DNA of 59,478 nucleotides from NCBI GenBank assembly GCA_041725875.1, contig JBGRQB010000008.1, positions 1 to 59,478 on the forward strand, read 5' to 3'. Both the position numbers and the translations under genes were made by a program. Positions 52,320-59,478 of this stretch are shown piece by piece. The notes beneath the pieces were generated by a model. That model worked only from the letters and a program-made list of their open reading frames with translations. It was not told where the DNA came from and made no database searches. This DNA comes from JBGRQB01 sp041725875. GTDB taxonomy: Bacteria > Bacteroidota > Ignavibacteria > Ignavibacteriales > Melioribacteraceae. Every line of letters begins with the position of its first letter. Position 1 is the first letter of the stretch.

Positions 52320-52767
52320 CTTCATATAATTTGTAAACTGTTTCTTTCATTCCCAGAGCTTCATAAGTTTTCTGGGCAGCAATATTTTCTTTTTCAACGT
52401 AGAGCCGGAATCCAAAAACGCCTTCTTCCTTCTCTACCTGTTCTTTTACCCACTGGTACATTTTACTGTAAATTCCTTTTCTTCGGAATTTCTCTTCTAC
52501 ATAAACACTCTGAATCCACCAGAATATTCCGTTGCGCCAGTCGGTCCATTCATAAGTAATCATCAAACTGGCAGCAATTTCTCCGTCAACTTCGGCAACA
52601 ATGTAAAATCCATATTCCGGTTTGGAGAATAGTCCTTTTACACCGGGTGAAATTTTTTCATACGGCAAATCTTTATCTTCTGTCTCTTTTGCCATATTAA
52701 TGTTGAACCGAATTATTGTTTCTGCATCTTCAAATGCTGCTTTTCTGATAATTAATTTTTCTTCCAT
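52303..52767 (-). CDS. GNAT family N-acetyltransferase
   Basis: A 154-residue acetyltransferase. LIIRKAAFEDAETIIRFNI is the typical opening, GFYIVAEVDGEIAASLMITYEW is the central sheet, and IQSVYVEEKFRRKGIYSKMYQWVKEQ is motif A with R-R-K-G-I-Y for the acetyl-CoA pyrophosphate loop. LYVEKENIAAQKTYEALGMKET is motif B. The acceptor is not predictable. It lies eight bases downstream of the GH31 gene in the same direction and probably shares its transcript. Confidence 0.92.
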   Translation of the reverse strand: MEEKLIIRKAAFEDAETIIRFNINMAKETEDKDLPYEKISPGVKGLFSKPEYGFYIVAEVDGEIAASLMITYEWTDWRNGIFWWIQSVYVEEKFRRKGIYSKMYQWVKEQVEKEEGVFGFRLYVEKENIAAQKTYEALGMKETVYKLYEEPLAK

Positions 52768-52775
52768 TTGATTTC

Positions 52776-55112
52776 CTATTTCAGATCAATAACCATTTTA
52801 TCGGAAGTTAATTTCTGCTCACTGATTTCTTTGTTATTAAAGTTATGTAAAACAACTTTTACTTTGTTGAAACGTGACTCAAAACTTCCTTCCACTTCAT
52901 CCAAAATAAGTTTTTTATCTTTTCCGTCAAATGTAATTTTTCGTTTGTAATAAATTCCGTTTTCATATTCGTACGTTTTACCATCATCTTCATAATATTT
53001 GAAAACAGTATTGCCAGAACCATTATAAACGTGAATTGTCAACACACCGTCACTCTTCTGTTCAGTATACTGAACTTCTGACTGTTCGGTAATGATGCCG
53101 CCTGCTTTAACATAAACAGGAAGGTTATCAATTTCACAATCGGCATATACTTCTTTCCCGCCTTCAATTTTTTCATCGGAACCATATCTGTACCATTCAC
53201 CTTTTGGCAAATAGACTTTTGTGATTCTTGTTTTGCTGTCAACAGGAGCAACCAGCATAAATTCACCAAACATATATTCACTGTCATATCTGTGATCATA
53301 AATCATTTTGTCAAATGTGTAATCGATTGCAAGTGAACGGGAAACCGGAAGACCGCTTTCAACTGATTCTCTGAACGCAGAATAGATGTAAGGCATTAAT
53401 CTGTATCTTGTGTTGATAATTTTCCTTGCAGCAACTGTGTGCGCATCACCAAATATCCAGGGCTCCTGCTGAGGTGAATTTATTTCAGTGTGATTTCTGA
53501 AAAACGGAGTAAACGCGCCAATGTTCAGCCATCTTACAAAAAGATCGGGAGTTGGAGCTTCCTTGAAACCGCCAACGTCAGGACCCGTAAATGAAACACC
53601 GGATAAACCAAGACTGTTAACCAGTCTCACACCACCAAGCATATGATCATCTTCAGAAACATTATCGCCTGTCCAGACAGCAGAATATCTCTGAATTCCG
53701 GCATAAGCTGCGCGGGTAAGTACAAACGGACGCTCGCCGTTCATCAATTCTTTTGTGCCTTCAAATGTTGCGCGTGACATATTAAAGCCATAAACGTTTC
53801 TGCATTCGCGCAAAGTTGATTTGCTTCCTTCATTATCAAATTCAACAAAGTTCGGAATGTTTTGTCCCCAAACAGCAGGTTCATTCATATCATTCCAGAA
53901 ACCTTCAACACCGGGAACAGTTAAAGTATGAAACTGTTTTCCCCACCAGGTTCTTGCATCATTTCTTGTAAAGTCAGGAAAATGACATCTGCCCGGCCAG
54001 ACAGTACCAGTGTAATTTTTTCCGTTCGGATATTTTACAAAGTAATCTTTTTCAAGAGCATCTGTAAACTGAGGATATTTTTCATCTATCTTTATACCGG
54101 GATCAACTATTGTAACAACGTGAAATCCCATTTCTTTTAATTTATCAATTGTCTCTTTAGGAGTAGAAAAATGTTCCGGATGCCAGGTGAAAATTCTGTA
54201 TCCGTCCATATAATTAATATCAAGATAAATAACATCAGCAGGAATTTTTTTCTCACGAAAAGTTTCTGCAACTCTTATTACTTCTGTATCAGGGTAGTAG
54301 CTCCAGCGACACTGCTGAAATCCTAAACTCCACATAGGAGGCATTTTCATTCTGCCTGTAAGATCTGTGTAATTTTCAATTACCTTTCCAACATTTTTCC
54401 CGCTGATAAAGTAGTAGTTCATTTCACCGTCAACAGCAGAAAACCAATAATTTTCACCATCTGTTGAAGCACCGAAATCAAAAACAGTTTTGTGTGAATT
54501 ATCAAAGAAAATTCCATAAACAGATTTGTTATTTACACCAATAAAAAACGGAATTGAAACATAAAGCGGATCTGCGTCTGTTTCGTAACCATAATCATCA
54601 GTGTTCCAGTTTGTGTATGCATTTCCTCTGCGATCCAGGTGTCCGGTTTTTTCTCCCAGACCCAAAAATCTTTCACCTTCGTTCAGTTTTTTGAAACAAC
54701 TTACTTCGGTTCCGAGCCAGCTTACACCAAAATCTTTATCATCAGCATTTACCAGATTTCCTTCTTTATCGTAAAAACTGATTCTAATCGGGTTTTTATC
54801 AATCTCAATTTTTACAGAAGCAGTTGTAACAATCAGTTTTGAATTTGTCTCTTCTGCTTTATTAAAGAAACTTCCTGCCTCTTTTGTAACTGCATAAGAA
54901 AAATTTCTTTCCGGGCTGGTTTTGTTAACTCTTACTCTTACAATTTCATCTGAGTAACTGCTTAGTTCAACAAAGGCATTTTCAGCTTTTATTTCAATCT
55001 TGTTTTTGCTCTGACTGAATGAAACAAAGTTGCCAAGCTGCTGACTAACTTTTCCGTTTGCTAATGTTAAAGTCATAAATAATCCTGTTAAAAGAAAAAA
55101 CTTAAGTCGCAC
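52776..55112 (-). CDS. glycoside hydrolase family 31 (alpha-glucosidase/xylosidase type)
   Basis: A 778-residue exported glycosidase. A signal peptide (RLKFFLLTGLFMTLTLANG) is followed by an N-terminal beta-sandwich and the catalytic barrel. PADVIYLDINYMDGYRIFTWHPEHF, GVEGFWNDMNEPAVWG (nucleophile aspartate at about 406) and AVWTGDNVSEDDHM (acid/base aspartate) are the GH31 hallmarks; QCRWSYYPDTEVIRVAETF is also conserved. The C-terminus is the DUF5110 beta domain. It releases glucose or xylose from alpha-linked oligosaccharides. The start is GTG at 55112 with GGAGGATAA upstream, so an unusual start codon is well supported. Confidence 0.95.
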   Translation of the reverse strand: MRLKFFLLTGLFMTLTLANGKVSQQLGNFVSFSQSKNKIEIKAENAFVELSSYSDEIVRVRVNKTSPERNFSYAVTKEAGSFFNKAEETNSKLIVTTASVKIEIDKNPIRISFYDKEGNLVNADDKDFGVSWLGTEVSCFKKLNEGERFLGLGEKTGHLDRRGNAYTNWNTDDYGYETDADPLYVSIPFFIGVNNKSVYGIFFDNSHKTVFDFGASTDGENYWFSAVDGEMNYYFISGKNVGKVIENYTDLTGRMKMPPMWSLGFQQCRWSYYPDTEVIRVAETFREKKIPADVIYLDINYMDGYRIFTWHPEHFSTPKETIDKLKEMGFHVVTIVDPGIKIDEKYPQFTDALEKDYFVKYPNGKNYTGTVWPGRCHFPDFTRNDARTWWGKQFHTLTVPGVEGFWNDMNEPAVWGQNIPNFVEFDNEGSKSTLRECRNVYGFNMSRATFEGTKELMNGERPFVLTRAAYAGIQRYSAVWTGDNVSEDDHMLGGVRLVNSLGLSGVSFTGPDVGGFKEAPTPDLFVRWLNIGAFTPFFRNHTEINSPQQEPWIFGDAHTVAARKIINTRYRLMPYIYSAFRESVESGLPVSRSLAIDYTFDKMIYDHRYDSEYMFGEFMLVAPVDSKTRITKVYLPKGEWYRYGSDEKIEGGKEVYADCEIDNLPVYVKAGGIITEQSEVQYTEQKSDGVLTIHVYNGSGNTVFKYYEDDGKTYEYENGIYYKRKITFDGKDKKLILDEVEGSFESRFNKVKVVLHNFNNKEISEQKLTSDKMVIDLK

Positions 55113-55220
55113 TTATCCTCCAAATTTTTTCTGTAAAATAGTGTTTTTTGTATTTTATTAATAGCTAACAGGGACAAACAACCTTTTTTGCGGTACATTC
55201 TGCAATTTACAGTCAGATAC

Positions 55221-55250
55221 AAAAACACCCGCAAAAAGCGGGTGTTTTTT
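55221..55250. terminator. hairpin terminator between the DUF4139 and GH31 genes
   Basis: Stem AACACCCGC/GCGGGTGTT (55224-55232 and 55238-55246) with a five-base loop and A/T runs on both sides. It lies 17 bases past the DUF4139 gene's stop on the minus strand. Confidence 0.9.
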
Positions 55251-55266
55251 CTATTATAAATATCAT

Positions 55267-56844
55267 TTACAGATTTTTAATTCGTCTGTTTTTTGGATAT
55301 CTTACCGAGAATTTATATTCATCTTTATAATCGGAACCGGCTTTTAATTTCAGATCCCATTTCAGTTTACCTTCCAAGGTATTTAATAACTCAGCTTTGC
55401 CTTTATTAATTATTTCAACCTGAATATCTTCTTGCTGTGAAATTGGCAGATTATCTTCTATAACTATGCTAATTTCATTTTTCCTGTTATTTTTTACAAG
55501 CAGTTCATACCCGAAATATCTTTCAACATCGCTGCTTAAAAATTTATCTTCTGTAAAATCTTTTAACTGTTTTCTTTTTACAATTACATTTTTATCTCTG
55601 CCTAAAGCAAAAGGATAAAATTCTTCTGTTGTTTCCGGATTAAAATAAGTGTTGCCTACAAAAGTATTTTCAAAATAGATATTTGCTTCTCCGGGTAAAA
55701 GAGGATATTTTTTGAAATCTTTGGTTCTTGCAATAAGAAATACATCTTTATTTACTTTTGGAGCAGCGTAATAAGAATATTCCGCTTTCATTTCAAATTT
55801 TTGTAATTCAACAAAATGTTTTTTCCCGTCAGCAGGTACTTTTATTTTCAAGTTCGGTTTATATTCAATTGAGAGTAAACTTTCATTTGCTTCAAAAAAG
55901 AGAGCTGTTTCTCCTTCATCAGCCAACATTTCTTCAGCCATTGGAGCTGCTGCAGTTTCAACTGTTTCCATTTTCATACTTCTGCTTTTGTAAAGTCTCT
56001 GCTGCTCTCTGATAAAATCGATATACCAGGGATATAATTCCGGTTTTGTCTGGTTCTCAGGACGATTAGTAGAAAGGGTTATATCAACATTGTTCCAGTC
56101 AAGCCCGCTTCTCTGCCAGATACCGGCTTTTAAATTAACAACTACCGGAGCATCCAGCTTTTCAGCTCTTACATCATATTGCGGCATCCAGCCGGCTTTG
56201 TATATCATATAAGAAACAAAGATTTTTATTTTTTGTTTTTTTGCAGAATATATATCCAGTGAAAGTTCTTCCGAAGGTTTATTATATTTTTGTTTTACTT
56301 CGTTTAATTGGTTTTCAATCTTTTTAATTTCAATATTATTTTTTTCTGTCTCAGAATCAATTTTCATCTCTTCAGCTGAAAGCTCTGTCATTTTTGTTCT
56401 TACAAACTTTGTCATCTCTTTTACCAGAAAAACAGAAGTTCCTTTTTCGCCACCTACTTTAAGGTTTTCTAAAATTGTCTGTCTTTCATAAGAGATAACA
56501 TTTTTTGTGTTGCGGAGTTTCAGATTCTTTTTATTCAGCGCTTTTAACTTAACTTCCAGCTTTTTTATTTCCGGATTTTTATCGCCGGTCCGTAAATAAT
56601 TCAGGTTTTTATTTATTGTTAAAATAGATGCTTTTCCACCCAGCTTTATCTGAATTGAATTATCAACTATTCCGTTTGCCAGACCTGATAAAACTATATT
56701 ATTATTTCCTTTTGACAGATCAATACTGGTTTCGTGTGTTAAATATGCCCCCGAAGTGTAAACAATCGCATTTTTTAATTGAGTTTTATTGCCGGCAAAA
56801 ACAAATCCTGCAAGCAATAAAATGATGATTCCTTTTACTTTCAT
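55267..56844 (-). CDS. DUF4139/DUF4140 (MuiA-like) exported protein
   Basis: A 525-residue protein with a signal peptide (VKGIIILLLAGFVFAGN). The DUF4140 part (residues about 20-115) contains AIVYTSGAYLTHETSIDLSKGNNNIVLSGLANGIVDNSIQIKL. A coiled coil (about 90-195) follows, then the DUF4139 region with IFVSYMIYKAGWMPQYDVRAEK and GIWQRSGLDWNNVDITLSTNRP, which is the family's best-conserved stretch, here with an extra ETAAAPMAEEM spacer. It resembles mucoidy-inhibitor A. Function is not known. The ATG at 56844 has AAAGGT eight bases upstream; an ATG two codons earlier is too close to it. Confidence 0.9.
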   Translation of the reverse strand: MKVKGIIILLLAGFVFAGNKTQLKNAIVYTSGAYLTHETSIDLSKGNNNIVLSGLANGIVDNSIQIKLGGKASILTINKNLNYLRTGDKNPEIKKLEVKLKALNKKNLKLRNTKNVISYERQTILENLKVGGEKGTSVFLVKEMTKFVRTKMTELSAEEMKIDSETEKNNIEIKKIENQLNEVKQKYNKPSEELSLDIYSAKKQKIKIFVSYMIYKAGWMPQYDVRAEKLDAPVVVNLKAGIWQRSGLDWNNVDITLSTNRPENQTKPELYPWYIDFIREQQRLYKSRSMKMETVETAAAPMAEEMLADEGETALFFEANESLLSIEYKPNLKIKVPADGKKHFVELQKFEMKAEYSYYAAPKVNKDVFLIARTKDFKKYPLLPGEANIYFENTFVGNTYFNPETTEEFYPFALGRDKNVIVKRKQLKDFTEDKFLSSDVERYFGYELLVKNNRKNEISIVIEDNLPISQQEDIQVEIINKGKAELLNTLEGKLKWDLKLKAGSDYKDEYKFSVRYPKNRRIKNL

Positions 56845-57029
56845 AATCATACCTTTTATTATTACTGTTCAACAATAGTTTTAACCCAACCCCGCAATAG
56901 ATAGTTCCTAAATATAATTGTTAACAAAATGAAATTCTATGTAAAAAACAATAAGAGTTAATCCACTTTTTAGTTTCTTAAAACTAAGAATTTCTTAAAT
57001 TTGAGAACCACATATTAAAGATTTATCTG

Positions 57030-58529
57030 ATGAAAAAAATTCTTATCGCACTTATAAAAAAACATTACAACCGCATTCTGCAAAACTGGGTGGCATCACT
57101 TGTAGTCTTTTTTGGAAATAAGATTTCCAGAGCCAGAATAAAAACTCTGGTTGAAACAAGTTTGAGCACCCTGATTGAAGTTGTAGATTCATCAGATTAT
57201 GCAAAAGCCGATCAGTTTCTTATTGAAATGTACAATTTAAGCGCTGAACACAATCTCGATCTGCTGGGTGTCAGTCAGGTTTTCAGCAACGGACGTTATG
57301 CAATTATAAATCATCTTGAAGAGGATAAAGAGCTGCAATATGATCCGCTTATTATTCTTGGATTTGTAGAGGAAATAATTGAGCAGATTTTTGCCCGCTA
57401 TGCTGTTTTACATCAGGATACCAGAATGAAAGAACTGGAATATGATCGCGACAGACTAAAACAAAAACTCGATATGAATCAGCAGTACCTGCATAATATT
57501 TTGCATTCTGCTTATTCTGCAATTATGGTTCTTGATGAAAACGATCGCTTTATAGCCTGGAATAAAGGAGCAACAAATATCTTCGGATATACAGAAAAGG
57601 AAGTCCTTGGCAAAACACCGGAATTTCTTTTTCCTGATGACAGAAAGTATGAAGAGGAACTCAATTTTATTCGCCAGTCTGTGAAGACCCGCGGATTTTT
57701 CCAGATACTTGAAACCGAAAGAAAAGCAAAAAACGGTAATCTTATTTCTATTCAGTTGAATGTAAGTATTTTAACAAACAATGCCGGAGATTATGCCGGA
57801 AGGTCTGTAATTGTACGAGATTACACAGAAACAAAACATCTGCAGCAACAAATTGATCAATCGGAAAAACTTGCCGTGCTCGGACAAATGGCTGCCGGAA
57901 TTGCTCACGAAATTGGAAATCCCCTTACATCAATTTCATCACTTGTGCAAATTTTACAGCGACGTGCCGATACAGATTATACTAAAAAAACACTTGTTGA
58001 AGTAAAAGATAACATCGACAGAATTTCAAAAATTGTTCGTGAACTGGTTGACTTTTCCCGTCCTCCGGGTCTGGAACGCTCAATTATTTATATAGATGAA
58101 ATTGTTAAAACCGCACTTGGAATTGTAAAGTATGACAAGCGTGTGAAAGAAGTTGATTTTAAAACTGATCTGGCAAAAGATCCGCCTAAAATAAGCGTTA
58201 TCCCGGATCAGCTTTTGCAGGTTTTTGTAAATATTCTTTTTAATGCCCTCGATGCAATTGAGGGAAGAGGAAAAATTAAAATAAAAACCAAATTTGATTC
58301 GGTAAATATCTATACACATATAACAGATAACGGATGCGGAATTCCGGAAGAAAATATTGGAAAATTGTTTGAACCATTTTTCACCACCAAGACAGTTGGT
58401 AAGGGAACCGGATTAGGATTATCTGTAAGTTACGGAATTATCAAAAAATTTAGCGGCGATATTCTCGTCGAAAGCGAAATTAAAAAAGGAAGTACATTTA
58501 TAATTGTAATTCCTGTAGATGAAAATTAG
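57030..58529 (+). CDS. PAS-domain sensor histidine kinase (NtrB-like)
   Basis: A 499-residue soluble kinase without membrane helices. Residues 1-130 form an all-helical domain resembling RsbRD/globin-like N-terminal sensors (ILQNWVASLVVFFGNKISRARIKTLVETSLSTLIEVV), a short coiled coil follows, then a PAS domain (about 150-265: HSAYSAIMVLDENDRFIAWNKGATNIFGYTEKEVLGK). The phospho-acceptor histidine is at 293 in AAGIAHEIGNPLTSISS, and the ATP domain has NILFNALDAIEGRG, DNGCGIPEENIGKLFEPFF and GKGTGLGLSVSYGI. It should phosphorylate the NtrC-type regulator 14 bases downstream. Confidence 0.93.
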   Translation: MKKILIALIKKHYNRILQNWVASLVVFFGNKISRARIKTLVETSLSTLIEVVDSSDYAKADQFLIEMYNLSAEHNLDLLGVSQVFSNGRYAIINHLEEDKELQYDPLIILGFVEEIIEQIFARYAVLHQDTRMKELEYDRDRLKQKLDMNQQYLHNILHSAYSAIMVLDENDRFIAWNKGATNIFGYTEKEVLGKTPEFLFPDDRKYEEELNFIRQSVKTRGFFQILETERKAKNGNLISIQLNVSILTNNAGDYAGRSVIVRDYTETKHLQQQIDQSEKLAVLGQMAAGIAHEIGNPLTSISSLVQILQRRADTDYTKKTLVEVKDNIDRISKIVRELVDFSRPPGLERSIIYIDEIVKTALGIVKYDKRVKEVDFKTDLAKDPPKISVIPDQLLQVFVNILFNALDAIEGRGKIKIKTKFDSVNIYTHITDNGCGIPEENIGKLFEPFFTTKTVGKGTGLGLSVSYGIIKKFSGDILVESEIKKGSTFIIVIPVDEN

Positions 58530-58543
58530 AATTGGAGAGATAA

Positions 58544-59478
58544 ATGCTTGCAAGAGTTTTGGTAGTTGATGACGAAAGCGCGATACGTGAATCAATAAAA
58601 ATAGTTTTTGACGAGGAAGGGTTTGAAACCGACACCGCTGCCGATGGGGAAGAAGCCCTGCAAAAAATAGAAGAAAATATTTACGATATCGTGATAAGCG
58701 ATATTAAAATGCCCAAAGTTGACGGAATGGAACTTCTTGAAAGAGGCTCTAAATTGTCGCCCGGAACATTTTTTATTATAATGACGGCCTATGCTTCGGT
58801 TCAGACGGCAATAACTGCTCTGCGCCACGGAGCTTACGATTACCTTATAAAACCAGTTGAGTTTGATGACATCTTAAACAAAGTACGCAGACTCACAGAA
58901 TACAAAAAACTTTCGCTCGAAAATAAAATTCTGCGTCAGAGAATTTCCTCTCCTGCTGGTTTTCAGGATATCATTGGTAAAAGTGAACCAATGAAAAAAA
59001 TATTCACACTTATTTCTCACGTTGCGCCAACCAACAGTAATGTTTTAATTTCAGGCAAAAGCGGAACAGGTAAAGAGCTTGTTGCAAAAGCAATTCATTA
59101 TAATTCAAAAAGAAGCGAGAATATTTTCCTTCCGATTAACTGCGGAGCTATTTCCGAAAACCTGATTGAAAGTGAATTGTTCGGACACAAAAGAGGTTCA
59201 TTTACCGGTGCCACAGAAGAAAAGCAGGGACTTTTCAAAGTTGCCGAAGGCGGAACATTATTTCTTGATGAAATTGGCGATTTGCCCCTTAATCTGCAAG
59301 TAAAACTTTTACGTGCAATTGAAGATAAAATGTTTCTCCCAGTTGGCGGAACAAAGCCTGTAAAAACCGATGTAAGAATAATTGCCGCAACAAATAAAAA
59401 CCTGTTCGAGCTTGCAAAAACAGGTGAATTCCGTGAAGATCTTTTTTACCGACTTAACGTGATTGAATTAAAACTTCC
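58544..59478 (+). CDS. NtrC-type sigma-54 response regulator, N-terminal part
   Basis: Partner of the kinase upstream; the right window edge cuts the gene after about 311 codons. The receiver domain has VLVVDDESAIRESIKIVF, the phosphoryl aspartate at 53 in VISDIKMPKVDG and IKPVEFDDIL. The AAA+ domain begins at about residue 143: SGKSGTGKELVAKAIH (Walker A, with K in place of the usual E), GHKRGSFTGATEEKQGLF (the GAFTGA loop that contacts sigma-54, here GSFTGA) and GGTLFLDEIGDLPLNLQVKLLR (Walker B). It activates sigma-54 promoters. The start has a GGAGAG site. Its targets and DNA-binding tail are outside the window. Confidence 0.95.
   Translation, partial: MLARVLVVDDESAIRESIKIVFDEEGFETDTAADGEEALQKIEENIYDIVISDIKMPKVDGMELLERGSKLSPGTFFIIMTAYASVQTAITALRHGAYDYLIKPVEFDDILNKVRRLTEYKKLSLENKILRQRISSPAGFQDIIGKSEPMKKIFTLISHVAPTNSNVLISGKSGTGKELVAKAIHYNSKRSENIFLPINCGAISENLIESELFGHKRGSFTGATEEKQGLFKVAEGGTLFLDEIGDLPLNLQVKLLRAIEDKMFLPVGGTKPVKTDVRIIAATNKNLFELAKTGEFREDLFYRLNVIELKL

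Overview
The window is a 59.5 kb, AT-rich (by eye about one third G+C), gene-dense chromosomal segment dominated by respiratory chemistry. The set of Alternative Complex III plus an A2-type cytochrome oxidase, a fused CcoNO cbb3 oxidase with a monoheme CcoP, cytochrome bd, lipoproteins with Bacteroidota-like signal peptides, and frequent but not universal Shine-Dalgarno sites suggests a facultatively anaerobic member of the Bacteroidota/Chlorobi/Ignavibacteria lineage. Ignavibacteria is my best guess; this is inference from gene content, not from a marker phylogeny.

Layout. 1-543: 5' end of cydA (bd oxidase), divergent from the rest. 787-9167: cbb3 oxidase operon (ccoI-ccoS-ccoNO-ccoQ-ccoP-ccoG-ccoH-SafE-like protein). 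9324-12845: a SulP anion transporter, a polysaccharide deacetylase-like protein and a rhodanese-type sulfurtransferase. 12914-27628 (minus strand): one long respiratory block, read from high to low coordinates as actA, a 54-residue Tat peptide, actB, actC, an actD-actE fusion, actF, an extra monoheme cytochrome c, SCO, ctaD, ctaE, a subunit IV, ctaC, ctaB and a membrane cytochrome c. Quinol would be oxidised by ACIII and electrons passed through cytochrome c domains to the A2-type oxidase. Three terminal oxidases therefore lie within about 27 kb.

28083-31156: a small secreted NTF2-like protein, an exported DsrE-like protein with a repeated flavinylation-like motif, and a two-gene ATPase + DUF4276-like cassette with the look of a defence system. 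31222-42532: a nitrogen-oxide/hydroxylamine region. It has hybrid-cluster protein Hcp and its ferredoxin, a divergent Crp/Fnr regulator with an FNR-type palindrome midway between the two starts, a chemoreceptor with a PilJ/NarX-like sensor domain, an Rrf2 regulator with NsrR/IscR-like cysteines, and then a polyferredoxin, an octaheme HAO-like cytochrome, a six-heme NapC-like quinol dehydrogenase and an outer-membrane barrel. I read this as a respiratory or detoxifying nitrite/NO/hydroxylamine reduction module fed from quinol; the direction of the reaction is inferred.

42598-59478: mixed housekeeping and accessory genes (LCM-type methyltransferase, YjiK-like lipoprotein, YdeI-like protein, C45-family lipoprotein, valS, fructosamine kinase-like protein, low-molecular-weight phosphatase, acid phosphatase lipoprotein, GNAT acetyltransferase, GH31 glycosidase, DUF4139 protein) ending with a PAS histidine kinase and an NtrC-type regulator cut by the window edge. 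44499-47133 looks like a small accessory insertion next to a truncated lipoprotein gene. No tRNA, rRNA, insertion sequence or CRISPR array was seen.
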